From positions 67,520 to 131,519 of the forward strand of contig JAYNQW010000010.1 in NCBI GenBank assembly GCA_038114465.1: a stretch of 64,000 nt of DNA. Reading direction: 5' to 3'. The notes beneath the pieces were generated by a model. That model saw nothing but the letters and a program-made list of their open reading frames with translations. It did not search any database and was not told the DNA's origin. Source of the DNA: CALINB01 sp938045325. Lineage in GTDB: Bacteria > Pseudomonadota > Alphaproteobacteria > Rhodospirillales > CALINB01. The position numbers and the translations under genes were made by a program. Positions 35,066 to 44,502 of the stretch are shown here, in pieces. Within the stretch, counting starts at the first letter, position 1. Every line of letters starts with the position of its first letter.

Positions 35066-36487
35066 TTATGTTGGCTGTTTAAAGAAAATTTTCTTGTCGG
35101 TATGGCTAGCTGTAATCGGGAATATGTCATTTTTTCGAACGTCTATTTCATTTTCCATAAAATAGATGATTTGGCGCCAATGATTGTGCCGTTCACCTTT
35201 GCGCGTGGAAAACTCAATATCACCAAATAATTGTAAGTCGAACCAGGTAACAATCGCCTGGGCCTTCCCGTCGGCGGTGACCGGAATGTTTAATTCAAAG
35301 GATTGAGTCCCATCCGGTATATTCTTGAAATTGATTGAGAATATTTTAAACGGTTCGCTTAAGGGCACATGTTCGTCATTTTCCAGATTAAAACCGTGGC
35401 TTATTTGACTGAAATAATTAAATGCTTGGAGGTTAAAACCATGAACGGAATCGACCGTATTCATTTTTTTGAAGGTGTCGCAATTTACGAGCATACCCCA
35501 CACGGTTCCGCTTTCCGGGATCATGACGGCATTTTCAGTTATCAAGGATCTTTGGGCATGTTTGAGTGAAGGGAGGACGCCCTCGCCCAATAAACCAATA
35601 TCTAGAATTTCAGAAACGAGTAAAGTAGCCCTACAGGGCATATCATGACCGATTTGAAGTTCCGTTGAGCCTTTATCGATAATCGTAATTTTTTCCGAAA
35701 ATCCATTTTTCTTAATGATGCTCTTCGCCATTTCCGCAATCGGTTTGACGATTTCACAGCCGTAAACATGTTTGGCGCCGGCTTTCGCGGCCATCATTGC
35801 TAGAAGACCAGACCCGGTTCCAATATCGAGAACAATATCATCCGGTTTTACTGCTCTGGATAGGGCTTCATTGTAAACATCATTTCGAATCGAATCATTC
35901 AGCATTGGAAAGTGCCATGAGGGCACCATTTCCCGATATGTGTTTTGAAGGTCATCTTGTAAGGAAGTGTTGTCTGGATCTAAGTCTAAGGCTTGTTTGA
36001 ATTGTTCGGCGGCACCTAGATGATCTCCACACTGTTTTAAGAGGATCGCAAGATTCGTTCTAACCGCCACATAGCCGGGATCAATTTCGAGAGCCTTTTG
36101 GTAGGCTTCTGAGGCTTCGTCTAGTCTATTTAAGCATTGGAGAACGTACCCGAGATTATTATGTGCATCTGAAAAGTCATTCTGGATGTGGATGGCTTTT
36201 TTGTAGGATTCTGCTGATTCTTCATATCGGCCCAGCTCTTTAAAAACCACGCCCAGATTAAACGGAATATCGGCGATGTTAGGGGCACCGATTTCAGCTT
36301 TACTGAAAAATTGAATTGCGGCTTCGAACTCACCACGCTGCGCTGAAAGTGCCCCTCGATAAAACAGAATTTCTGCATGATCAGGAGAGTCGGACAGAAT
36401 TTGATCATAAAGGCTGCAGGCTTCATCCAGTTGCCCGCTTTGATGCAAGGAAATCGCTTGGTTTGCTATTTCATCGATAGTGGGCAT
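35066..36487 (-). CDS. TPR protein with C-terminal SAM-dependent (PRMT-like) methyltransferase domain
   Basis: The 473-residue protein has about five TPR units (residues 5-170; AGALSAQRGEFEAAIQFFSK-type repeats and FSDAHNNLGYVLQCLNRLDEA). A methyltransferase domain with motif I VLDIGTGSGLLAMMAAKAGA and acidic loop YGCEIV follows. The region ATLLVSEILDIGLLGEGVLPS resembles the double-E loop of protein arginine methyltransferases. It may methylate a protein or peptide held by the TPRs. The substrate is unknown. Confidence 0.82.
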   Translation of the reverse strand: MPTIDEIANQAISLHQSGQLDEACSLYDQILSDSPDHAEILFYRGALSAQRGEFEAAIQFFSKAEIGAPNIADIPFNLGVVFKELGRYEESAESYKKAIHIQNDFSDAHNNLGYVLQCLNRLDEASEAYQKALEIDPGYVAVRTNLAILLKQCGDHLGAAEQFKQALDLDPDNTSLQDDLQNTYREMVPSWHFPMLNDSIRNDVYNEALSRAVKPDDIVLDIGTGSGLLAMMAAKAGAKHVYGCEIVKPIAEMAKSIIKKNGFSEKITIIDKGSTELQIGHDMPCRATLLVSEILDIGLLGEGVLPSLKHAQRSLITENAVMIPESGTVWGMLVNCDTFKKMNTVDSVHGFNLQAFNYFSQISHGFNLENDEHVPLSEPFKIFSINFKNIPDGTQSFELNIPVTADGKAQAIVTWFDLQLFGDIEFSTRKGERHNHWRQIIYFMENEIDVRKNDIFPITASHTDKKIFFKQPT

Positions 36488-36771
36488 GAGTTCATTTAGC
36501 TCGGTATCATATTTTAGAAATAAGTTTTTAACTCTTTATTTAGTTTTTAGGCAAAATTTTCCCACTAATTTTGTTGCCGCAGGGAAAATTTTTGAAATTT
36601 TAGTGCTTAGGGCGATCAGGTTATTTACAGGATCTTGTGATCGTCAAAATAGACAATAACTTCAATAGCTTATATTTTTTTTATTTAGCATAAAAAATAC
36701 TTACTTTGGCATGAAATCTGATGGGTCATTTGTGTCGGTAATGATTAGCGTTAACAAAAAAGGACCCAATC
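36488..36771. other. 284-base AT-rich intergenic region
   Basis: The stretch is strongly AT-rich, with several T and A runs around 36525-36700. It probably holds divergent promoters for the TPR-methyltransferase gene and the small 62-residue gene. No gene, repeat or known RNA is seen. Confidence 0.4.
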
Positions 36772-36960
36772 ATGCGATTAAATACACATCCAGTACCGAA
36801 TCCTGCTTCTAAGGATGAAATGGTAGATGCCGGTCTCATTGAAATTGATGACCCCCTCGACCTTGGTTTTGAACATGGCAATATCGTTGCGTATGACAAT
36901 GATTTCTCATTCAATATGACGGTACTTTCCACAGGTTGGAAAAAGGCCGAGCTGGACTGA
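36772..36960 (+). CDS. Small acidic hypothetical protein
   Basis: The 62-residue frame starts at ATG 36772 behind an AAGGA site at a normal distance. It reads MRLNTHPVPNPASKDEMVDAG and ends STGWKKAELD. It is acidic, has no membrane segment and matches no family I know. An overlapping antisense frame exists (36726-36932), but the ribosome site and ordinary amino-acid mix favour this one. Confidence 0.45.
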   Translation: MRLNTHPVPNPASKDEMVDAGLIEIDDPLDLGFEHGNIVAYDNDFSFNMTVLSTGWKKAELD

Positions 36961-37075
36961 TTCCACCACTCAGATGTGTTGGGTCGCCTGAACGATGCTT
37001 ATGGATTAGCGTCGTTTAGGTCGGGAATTTTGTGTGTCAGATATAGGTTGTGGGCAAAAAGCCAAAAACGCCTGA

Positions 37076-37318
37076 TTATAAATCGAGGGCTTGTTTGTAT
37101 AATTCCAACATTTCTTCTTGTTCTCGGCGGTCTGCCGAATCCATTTTGAGTAATCGAATAATTTGCCGAAGGGTTTTAATATCATAGCCGGCGGCTTTTG
37201 CTTCAGCATATACATCTTTAATATCAGCACTAAGGGCCGATTTTTCCTCTTCTAAACGTTCAATTCGTTCAACAAAGGCTCTGAGCTGGCCTGCAGCTAC
37301 ACCACCAATATTCGTCAT
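37076..37318 (-). CDS. gapR: GapR-family (DUF2312) nucleoid-associated protein
   Basis: From ATG 37318, behind an AGAGGT site, the 80-residue protein reads AGQLRAFVERIERLEEEKSAL and DIKDVYAEAKAAGYDIKTLRQIIRL. This is the DUF2312 coiled coil of Caulobacter GapR, which binds overtwisted AT-rich DNA ahead of replication and transcription. The longest frame starts 8 codons earlier (37342), but those residues are not family-like. It stands alone between small genes. Confidence 0.9.
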   Translation of the reverse strand: MTNIGGVAAGQLRAFVERIERLEEEKSALSADIKDVYAEAKAAGYDIKTLRQIIRLLKMDSADRREQEEMLELYKQALDL

Positions 37319-37440
37319 TTTTACCTCTTTTTGTGTCTTCAAGTCTGTTGTGGTATCGGTAAGAGCTCACAGGGTCTTGAGTTCTATGAGCCAGACGGGA
37401 CAATATACGGTCTAACAGTTTATTAGGAGAAAAAAATCTT

Positions 37441-38499
37441 TTGGCAGTCTATAACTTTGACCGCATCAATATTTTTCTCGTAGAGGATAATTCATACATT
37501 CGGAAAGTCCTTGAAAGCTTGTTGCATCAATTAAAATTCGCCAATGTAAAATCAGCTCCGAATGGAGCCAAGGCAATCGAATATTTTCAGGATTTACATA
37601 AAAACAAAGCCTTTGGTGACATTGACATAATTTTATCAGATTTAGTAATGACCCCTTTGAACGGATTATTGCTTCTTCGGTGGATTAGAACAGCAAAGGA
37701 ATCGCCAAATCGGTTTATGCCTTTTGTCCTTTTGTCCGGCGCTGCGGATCACGAGTATGTAAAAGCTGCTCGTGATTTGGGTGTAACCGAATTTATGGCT
37801 AAACCCTTTTCAGTGGCATCTGTATCGCGATATTTTTTGCAAATTGTGGACCGCCCCAGACAATTTGTTGCGACTCAAGAGTACTTTGGTCCGGATAGGC
37901 GCCGAAAAAGTTCTCCGCCCGCGAGTGGTGAGAGGCGAGTGACCGAGGATAAAGATGTATCAATCGTTTATTCTACGGATAAAGTAGTAAAACCAAAAAA
38001 ACCAAGTGAAGTTTGGTATTTTAGATTAAACAACCGTTTAAAAGAAAAAGTCGGTGGTGGCGCCGGTTCGGAGCCTGGTGAACTTCCTACGGATATTTTG
38101 TTAGAAGCTGAAGAACAATTAGAAAGATCGGTTGCAGATTTTGCAGATTGGGCTCGTGATTATTTAAAGCAACTCTCTCAGTTATGTGAAAAAGCGCTTT
38201 CTCATGTTGATGGTCGCGTTAAGGTTTTTGAGGATATCAATTTGCTGGCCCACGAGCTTCGCGGGCAAGGGGGTACATTTGGTTATCCGCTGATTAGCCA
38301 ATTTGGGAAAAGTCTCTATAGAAGTACGCGCGAAGGCTGCGGAAAAGAAGACAGCGATGTTGAAATTGTTAAGGCGCATATTGATTCAATGAGAGCTGTT
38401 TTGCGAGATAAAGTTGTCGGGGACGGCGGTGAAATTGGCCAAGCTTTGTTGGCGGGCCTGGAAGCAGCAATTAAACGGCATTCTAAAACTGAAGAATAA
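37441..38499 (+). CDS. Response regulator with a C-terminal helical domain
   Basis: The 352-residue protein starts at TTG 37441. Its receiver domain (about 8-130) has the acidic pair VEDNSYIRK, phospho-acceptor D67 in IILSDLVMTPLNGL, FVLLSGAADHEY and the lysine in FMAKPFS. After a basic linker (GPDRRRKSSPPASGERR) comes a helical region with DFADWARDYLKQLSQLC and INLLAHELRGQGGTFGYPLIS. The HELRGQ.G..GYP stretch recalls an Hpt fold. There is no DNA-binding domain, so output may be by protein contact or phosphotransfer. Confidence 0.82.
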   Translation: MAVYNFDRINIFLVEDNSYIRKVLESLLHQLKFANVKSAPNGAKAIEYFQDLHKNKAFGDIDIILSDLVMTPLNGLLLLRWIRTAKESPNRFMPFVLLSGAADHEYVKAARDLGVTEFMAKPFSVASVSRYFLQIVDRPRQFVATQEYFGPDRRRKSSPPASGERRVTEDKDVSIVYSTDKVVKPKKPSEVWYFRLNNRLKEKVGGGAGSEPGELPTDILLEAEEQLERSVADFADWARDYLKQLSQLCEKALSHVDGRVKVFEDINLLAHELRGQGGTFGYPLISQFGKSLYRSTREGCGKEDSDVEIVKAHIDSMRAVLRDKVVGDGGEIGQALLAGLEAAIKRHSKTEE

Positions 38500-38524
38500 C
38501 AACTTTCCCGGTTAGGTTTAACAA

Positions 38525-40276
38525 TTGCAAGCAGGTGCGTTTTCCACTTCACTTCAAAAGGCAATATCTCTTCATCAAGATGGGATGTTTGATGAAGCAA
38601 AAAAAATTTATGAAGCTTTGTTGGTTCAGAATTCGGATCATCCAGATGTTTTGAATCTATATGGCTTGCTTTGTTTTGAAGAAGGGCATACGGAGCGTGC
38701 TATTAGCCTTATCAGTAAAGCTGTTACTCAAAACCCATTGAATGCTCAGTTTCTCAACAATTTAGGTTCAGTATTTGCTTCGGAAGCAAAATTCGGCCTT
38801 GCAATTGAGCAATTTCATAAAGCAATCGAAATTGAACCGACGCAAGTCATTGCTTATGAAAATTTAGGAAATGCGTTGATGGAATTTGGTAAGGCGAAAG
38901 AAGCCATTGAGCCTTACCAAAAATGTATTGCTTTATTACCGGTTGATCCGGACGGGTATATAAAATTATCAGCAGCGTTCAATGTCAGCGGCAAGCCGGA
39001 TAAGGCGATTGAGTGTTTGCAAGAGTTTTTAGACCGTGGCAATGAGAATGCTGTCGTTTTAAATAACTTAGGTGTTTTGCTTCAAGAAAGCGGCGATCTT
39101 GTAAGAGCGATTTCTGTATTTAAAAAATCAATTGACGTTGATCCACAGTATGCTGCCGCCTACGCAAATTTAGCGACGGCTTGTTGGGAGAATAAGTCAC
39201 TTGATGAAGCTGAGGTGTACGCTCAGAAGTCATTAAAGTTAAAGCCTGGTTTGCAAACAGCTAGTACGGCATTAGGCCTTGTGAAATTAGCGAAGGGAAA
39301 TATTTCTGAAGCATCTCAGTATATTCTTCAGCCGAGCTTGTATTTTCGTGATCCGGAAACAGACCATGACCCGTATTTAGGGGCCTTTAATCAGATTAAT
39401 GCGTTTAAGAGAGAGCATGATATAAGCCAGCTTGAATATTTAATAAATAATAACGTTATTGCAGAATCTTACAGCACGTTAATTGATGAATATTACGCAT
39501 TGGGAACACAATTGAAAGATGACGGTAGAATTATTAATTTGAGTGATTTGGATAAATTGCCAAGCGATCGTTTTTTTAGTTCATATAATCGCTTGCTTAA
39601 TTTTTACAATGCGCCGGTCATCGATCAGGGAGTAATCAATCCAGAGTTGGATGCGGCATCTATTGAAAAAGCGTATTTCGATAATCAGCCGGAATTTGCT
39701 TTTGTCGACGACTTTCTGACGGATCAAGCCATTTCAGAATTGCGCCAGTTCTGTCTGGAGTCGACAATTTGGTACGATATGTCAGCAATAGGGGATCTCG
39801 GCGCAAATCTTGAAGATGGTTTTTGTTGTCCATTGCTGTTGCAAATTGCTGATGAAATCAGGAAAACATTTCCAAGTATCTATGGGGAACATTATTTCTC
39901 AACGTGTTGGTCATACAGATACTATGCAAAAAAATCCGGTGATGGGCTTCATGGTGATAGCGGGCGGGTCAGTGTGAATATTTGGCTCACGCCTGATGAG
40001 GCAAATTATGACCCTGATGGTGGTGGGCTATTGTTTTGGAATAAAAAAGTTCCAATGTTGAAAGTTAAAGATAACCCAAAAGAAATGACTGATAAAATCA
40101 TGCGGGACATCATTGCGGAGCCGGATGCCGAATATTTTTCAGTGCCCTATAAATGCAATCGTGCAACATTGTTTAATTCTAATATTATCCATAAAACGGA
40201 TGATATTAATTTCCGGACTGGTTATGAGAACCGCCGTCTCAACATAACTTTTGTTTTTGGAAAGCCTGAATATTAA
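38525..40276 (+). CDS. TPR protein with C-terminal 2OG-Fe(II) oxygenase-like domain
   Basis: The 583-residue protein starts at TTG 38525. Residues about 5-260 hold seven or so TPRs (AIEQFHKAIEIEPTQVIAYENLGNAL, VVLNNLGVLLQESGDLVRAI). The C-terminal 190 residues fit a prolyl-hydroxylase-like fold: FVDDFLTDQAISELRQFC, iron ligands in GLHGDSGRVSVNIWLT (H-x-D), distal His in FNSNIIHKTDD, and a final RRLNITFVFG with the Arg. It may hydroxylate a protein or a carrier-bound residue. It follows the response regulator by 25 bases. Confidence 0.82.
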   Translation: MQAGAFSTSLQKAISLHQDGMFDEAKKIYEALLVQNSDHPDVLNLYGLLCFEEGHTERAISLISKAVTQNPLNAQFLNNLGSVFASEAKFGLAIEQFHKAIEIEPTQVIAYENLGNALMEFGKAKEAIEPYQKCIALLPVDPDGYIKLSAAFNVSGKPDKAIECLQEFLDRGNENAVVLNNLGVLLQESGDLVRAISVFKKSIDVDPQYAAAYANLATACWENKSLDEAEVYAQKSLKLKPGLQTASTALGLVKLAKGNISEASQYILQPSLYFRDPETDHDPYLGAFNQINAFKREHDISQLEYLINNNVIAESYSTLIDEYYALGTQLKDDGRIINLSDLDKLPSDRFFSSYNRLLNFYNAPVIDQGVINPELDAASIEKAYFDNQPEFAFVDDFLTDQAISELRQFCLESTIWYDMSAIGDLGANLEDGFCCPLLLQIADEIRKTFPSIYGEHYFSTCWSYRYYAKKSGDGLHGDSGRVSVNIWLTPDEANYDPDGGGLLFWNKKVPMLKVKDNPKEMTDKIMRDIIAEPDAEYFSVPYKCNRATLFNSNIIHKTDDINFRTGYENRRLNITFVFGKPEY

Positions 40277-40314
40277 TATTAGCTGACTAAGCTAATTAAG
40301 AGAGGAATACTTAG

Positions 40315-41139
40315 ATGCCGGAAGAATCATTGCGGGACCGGATCGGGGTCGATTTAGGTAATAAGAAACCAGTCGAAGAAGGCGTCAAATGGGCAGTTGA
40401 AAATGGTGTTAAATATATTGATATCAAAATTAACGATGAACCAAATGACATACGAAGCTTCGACGAAGCGCGATGCAAATCAATACGTGAAGCTTGTGAA
40501 AAGCACCAAATCCATTTGGGTATTCATACTGAGTCAGCCGTTAACATTGCTGAAACAACGCCTATCTTAGCGGAAGCCGCAGACGAATACTTAAAATCAT
40601 TTATCGATATTGAGAAACGTTTGAATGCGGAATGGATGGTTGTTCATGCTGGGTATCATTTCGGTGATTTTATAAGCCGCCGTAATGCGAGTTTGGAAAG
40701 ATTGCAACGGGCTGTTGATTATGCAGAAAAGCAGAATGTTCAGCTTTTGCTCGAAAGCATGAATAAAGAGCCGGAAGACGCCGAAGTTCACTATCTTGGA
40801 TATAATGTTGAGGAGTGCCGGTGGTACTTTGACAAGCTTCAATCCCCCCATATTGCCTGGTCGTTTACGATTAACCATGCCCATCTTGTGCCAGAAGGAA
40901 TCGATGGCTTTTTAGATTCACTCGATTTCTCCCGGTGTAAAGAAGTTCGGGTGGCCGATTGTTTTCGTAATGGTATTGAGGTGCACTTAAAACCGGGCGA
41001 GGGTGATTTGCCGTTCGGTGATGTGTTAAAACGCATTGAAGGATTAGGCTATACCGGGCATTACACAAACGCTTTTGGAACTTGGGAAGATCGTTTGGCC
41101 GGCCGGGACTATATGGTGGATGCCTATGAGAATGCGTAG
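40315..41139 (+). CDS. Sugar phosphate isomerase/epimerase (TIM barrel)
   Basis: The 274-residue protein belongs to the xylose-isomerase-like TIM barrel (AP_endonuc_2) family. Metal ligands fit Glu in LLLESMNKE, His in INHAHLV and FGDVLKRIEGLGYTGHYTNAF near the end. WMVVHAGYHFGD supplies another. The substrate is unknown. It is the first gene of a plus-strand pair with the aminotransferase and faces a minus-strand trio that contains a second isomerase of this fold. Confidence 0.82.
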   Translation: MPEESLRDRIGVDLGNKKPVEEGVKWAVENGVKYIDIKINDEPNDIRSFDEARCKSIREACEKHQIHLGIHTESAVNIAETTPILAEAADEYLKSFIDIEKRLNAEWMVVHAGYHFGDFISRRNASLERLQRAVDYAEKQNVQLLLESMNKEPEDAEVHYLGYNVEECRWYFDKLQSPHIAWSFTINHAHLVPEGIDGFLDSLDFSRCKEVRVADCFRNGIEVHLKPGEGDLPFGDVLKRIEGLGYTGHYTNAFGTWEDRLAGRDYMVDAYENA

Positions 41140-41176
41140 GCTTAGAAATTTATCAATTGAATTTGAGTAGACGACT

Positions 41177-42343
41177 GTGAATCCAAAAGTAAGCACCAAT
41201 CAAAGGCAGGGAATCAGTAACGAACCTGATTGGGAAGCCTTGCGCCAGGATTTCCCAACCCTTCAAAAACATACTTATATGGCGTTGGCTAATAAAGCGC
41301 CGCTGCCCCGCCAGGTTGAAACGGCAATGCACGAATGGATGGCCGATATTTATGATAATGCTGGCGAAGTGTCGTTTTCTATGGAGCCAATTGAAGAAAC
41401 ACGAAATACAGTAGCGCGTGTTTTTGGTGCGCCAAGCGAGTCTATAGCGCTCATAAAAAATACATCCGAAGGCATTAATATTGTTGCGAAAGGCCTTGAG
41501 CTCAAAGAAGGGGACAATGTTATCATCAGTGAATTTGAACATGAGAATAACACGTTCCCATGGCGATATCTCGAAGGGAAGGGTGTAGATGTTCGTATGG
41601 CAGAGCCAACGGAAGATGGCTGTCTTACTCTAGATTGTTATCGGCCTCTCATTGATCGACATACCAAAGCCGTATCCGCTTCATGGGTGTCGTACGGCAA
41701 CGGCTATCGTCAAGATGTGCCATCCCTTGCTGCGTTATGTCATGACTCTGGTGCTAAACTTGTTATCGACGCTATTCAAGCCGTTGGTATACTTTCGGAC
41801 CCTATTTCATCTTTGGGTGCGGATATTGTTATTGCCGGCGGTCATAAAGCTCAATTCAGTTTAACCGGTGCTGGTTTCATGTATGTCAATCCGGACATCA
41901 TTTCTGAGATCACGCCGCCTTATGCAGCAAAATACAGCTTTACATCGAACGACCGGTTTCAAGAATCTCCCAAATTAGCGGGGGATAGCCATCGATTTGA
42001 GTACGGTAATCCGAATTATCTCGGTATTTGGGTGCAGCGCCGTTCTGCTGAATATGTTGAATCGATCGGTTTGGAAAACATCGAGGCCCGTGTTCGTGAA
42101 ATAACAACCTATTTGATGGATGAAGCCGAAGCGTGCGGCCTTAAAGTTTTGACCCCAAAGCCCTGGCAGCAAAGAGCCGGTATTGTTAGCCTCGATTGTT
42201 CAATGGATCACGAACAATTGGTTCAAGACCTGCAAAAGAAAAATATTTTTGTCAGTTACAAGGACGGATATTTACGCGCATCCTTACATTTTTATAACAA
42301 TAAAAATGATGTCGATACGCTGATCAAGGCAATCAAGAATTAA
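41177..42343 (+). CDS. Class V aminotransferase (cysteine desulfurase/epimerase-like)
   Basis: The 388-residue PLP enzyme starts at GTG 41177. It has SIALIKNTSEGINIVAKGL, EFEHENNTFPWRYL, the Asp/Gln pair LVIDAIQAVG and the PLP-lysine region IVIAGGHKAQFSLTGAGFMYV. No Cys-loop typical of desulfurases is seen, so an epimerase, lyase or aminotransferase role is more likely. The stop is 2 bases from that of the convergent lyase gene. It probably works with its neighbours on one substrate. Confidence 0.85.
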   Translation: MNPKVSTNQRQGISNEPDWEALRQDFPTLQKHTYMALANKAPLPRQVETAMHEWMADIYDNAGEVSFSMEPIEETRNTVARVFGAPSESIALIKNTSEGINIVAKGLELKEGDNVIISEFEHENNTFPWRYLEGKGVDVRMAEPTEDGCLTLDCYRPLIDRHTKAVSASWVSYGNGYRQDVPSLAALCHDSGAKLVIDAIQAVGILSDPISSLGADIVIAGGHKAQFSLTGAGFMYVNPDIISEITPPYAAKYSFTSNDRFQESPKLAGDSHRFEYGNPNYLGIWVQRRSAEYVESIGLENIEARVREITTYLMDEAEACGLKVLTPKPWQQRAGIVSLDCSMDHEQLVQDLQKKNIFVSYKDGYLRASLHFYNNKNDVDTLIKAIKN

Positions 42344-42345
42344 GT

Positions 42346-43689
42346 TTAATTGGCCCTTTTCAAAGCTTGGTCAATAATTTCTCCCGCCATACCGATATAA
42401 TTTGCCGGATCGAAAAGCTGATCCAATTGTTTATTAGAAAGATGTTCCGTGACTTCGGGCATAGAAAGCAAAATTTCACGCAAATGTTTATCGTCTTTTA
42501 AAGATCGGGCGCAGGCTTCACTTACGATTTTTTTCGCTCCTAAGCGGCTTAGGTAAGGGGCCAACGCCATCATTACGGCTTCAGATAGGATCAGCCCCTT
42601 TGTTTCTTCCAAATTCTGGCACATGCGGTTTTTGCGAACATCAATCCCGTTAAGCATATCAATCGAAAGTTTTAAGGCCCCGCCGGTTAAAATAAAAATT
42701 TGAGGGAGAGCGGCCCATTCGGCAATCCATGGAGGGCCGGACCTCTCATGTTCACGGGACATGGCCTCAAGCATCAAGCCGGCGTTGTGGTTGGATAATT
42801 TAGAAATGCCCGGAATAAATTCGGCAAAGCGTGGGTTTCTTTTTTGCGGCATCGTGCTGCTTGAGCCCCGGCCGGGAACATAACCTTCGAACACTTCAGC
42901 TACTTCCGTTCGCATTAAAATGCCAATTTCATTGGCAATTTTTCCGAGTGTCGCCGTCATCATGGTGAGCAACAAGCAAACTTCAACGAATCGATCCCGT
43001 GACGAATGCCAAGTGACCAAGGGTTGATCGAGGTTTAATTCTTTCATCAGCTCGGCCTGTACAAGTAGCCCTTTGTCCTCCAAAGAAGCAAGTGTGCCGA
43101 CGGCACCACCGAATTGGCCGACTAGAACTCTCGGTTTGCATTGAGAAATACGCTCCTGATGGCGCAGTAATTCTTCCAGCCAGACAACGGTTTTTAATCC
43201 AAAAGTTGTCGGCAAGGCCTGTTGGCCTGCCGTACGGCCTGCCATTAATGTATCTCGATGCTCATGCGATAATTTTTTGAGAATTCTAATCAGTTCATTG
43301 ACGTCTCGATCAATAACTGAAAATGCATCGCGTATTTGAAGAACGACAACAGTGTCCATAATATCTTGTGTCGTTGCGCCCCAATGAACATAAGCACCGT
43401 GTTCCCCACAAGCTGCGGTGAGCTGTTTCACCGTCGGCGCAATAACACGCCCAACAATTTCCATATCGCTTTTAAGCACATCCCGGTCGATTGCTTCCGG
43501 TGTTGCCTTTTGTGCGATGACCTCTGCTGCTTCTTTCGGGATGACGCCAATGGTTCCTTGTGCCTTCGCTAAGGCACGTTCGACCACGACACAGCGATCA
43601 ACATAAGAATCGTCGGAAAAGATATTCCGCATTTCTTCCGTACCGAATAAATCTTTATAAATGTTTGAATCAATGAGAGTAGATGGCAT
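42346..43689 (-). CDS. Fumarase/aspartase-superfamily lyase (3-carboxymuconate cycloisomerase or adenylosuccinate lyase-like)
   Basis: From ATG 43689 the protein is 447 residues. It has HWGATTQDIMDT, AGRTAGQQALPTTFGLK and the superfamily signature GRGSSSTMPQKRNP. The sequence GQFGGAVGTLASL and the C-terminal helical domain are closest to PcaB-type cycloisomerases. Because no other protocatechuate genes are nearby, another C-N or C-C lyase role is likely. The longest frame runs to 43731, overlapping the upstream gene; MPSTLIDSNIYKD is the natural start. Confidence 0.85.
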   Translation of the reverse strand: MPSTLIDSNIYKDLFGTEEMRNIFSDDSYVDRCVVVERALAKAQGTIGVIPKEAAEVIAQKATPEAIDRDVLKSDMEIVGRVIAPTVKQLTAACGEHGAYVHWGATTQDIMDTVVVLQIRDAFSVIDRDVNELIRILKKLSHEHRDTLMAGRTAGQQALPTTFGLKTVVWLEELLRHQERISQCKPRVLVGQFGGAVGTLASLEDKGLLVQAELMKELNLDQPLVTWHSSRDRFVEVCLLLTMMTATLGKIANEIGILMRTEVAEVFEGYVPGRGSSSTMPQKRNPRFAEFIPGISKLSNHNAGLMLEAMSREHERSGPPWIAEWAALPQIFILTGGALKLSIDMLNGIDVRKNRMCQNLEETKGLILSEAVMMALAPYLSRLGAKKIVSEACARSLKDDKHLREILLSMPEVTEHLSNKQLDQLFDPANYIGMAGEIIDQALKRAN

Positions 43690-43699
43690 GGTTAAAGCC

Positions 43700-44491
43700 T
43701 TATAAGTTGAGTTGTCCCATCGCGGGATCAAGCCATTTTAAAGAACTAATTGTGTCTTGAGAGGGTTTGTATTCACATCCAACCCATCCATTGTAGCTAA
43801 GCTTATCGAGTTCAGAGAGAACATAACGGTAATTTATTTCACCTGTACCGGGCTCATTTCGGTTTGGTGCATCGGCAAGCTGTATGTGGCCGATTAGATC
43901 TATGTGGTTTTTAACAAATTCAACGAGGTTACCTTGTGCGCATTGAGCATGATAGTAGTCAAACAAAAGATAGACATTATCATCACCGGAGTCGCGAATG
44001 GCCTGAACAGCCATGTTGGGGGAGTTTAGATAAAAACCAGGTACGGAATAATGGCTAATGGGCTCAATAATAACCTTTATGCCGTGTTTTGCGCAGGCGC
44101 GTCCCGTGTAACGTAAATTCTCGATATATGTTTCATAATATTGGCCGGGATCCGCATTCTCCGCTGTTAAGCCGGCCATAGCATGTAGGATTTTTATGTT
44201 AAGGGCTTGCGCCAATTCGATTGCCCGCTCGACACCCTCTCGGAATTCAGTGACGCGTTCCGGGCGACAGGCTAGTCCGCGATCGCCGTTTTCCGGGTTA
44301 CCGGTCGGCGTTGCGGTTTGTACGAACATTAATTCATTTTCGCCCAGCCAATTTTGAAGTTGCTCTACCGGATAACCGAAGAGGTTTGGGTTTTCGATAG
44401 CTTCGAAGCCGACTTTTGCTGCAGCTGAAAACCGTTCTTCAAATGGTAGTTCAGTAAATAGCCAGCCAATATGCGCATCAAAGCGAAGCAT
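43700..44491 (-). CDS. hyi: Hydroxypyruvate isomerase-like TIM barrel protein
   Basis: The 263-residue protein begins MLRFDAHIGWLFTELPFEERFSA, typical of hydroxypyruvate isomerase (Hyi/Gip). It has VIIEPISHYSVPGFYLNSP with the metal Glu, LLFDYYHAQ, GHIQLADAPNRNEPGTGEINY and a final GCEYKPSQDT. The enzyme interconverts hydroxypyruvate and tartronate semialdehyde, although related proteins act on other 2-keto sugars. It lies between the lyase and racemase genes on the minus strand. Confidence 0.85.
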   Translation of the reverse strand: MLRFDAHIGWLFTELPFEERFSAAAKVGFEAIENPNLFGYPVEQLQNWLGENELMFVQTATPTGNPENGDRGLACRPERVTEFREGVERAIELAQALNIKILHAMAGLTAENADPGQYYETYIENLRYTGRACAKHGIKVIIEPISHYSVPGFYLNSPNMAVQAIRDSGDDNVYLLFDYYHAQCAQGNLVEFVKNHIDLIGHIQLADAPNRNEPGTGEINYRYVLSELDKLSYNGWVGCEYKPSQDTISSLKWLDPAMGQLNL

Positions 44492-44502
44492 GAAGTTTCC
44501 TT

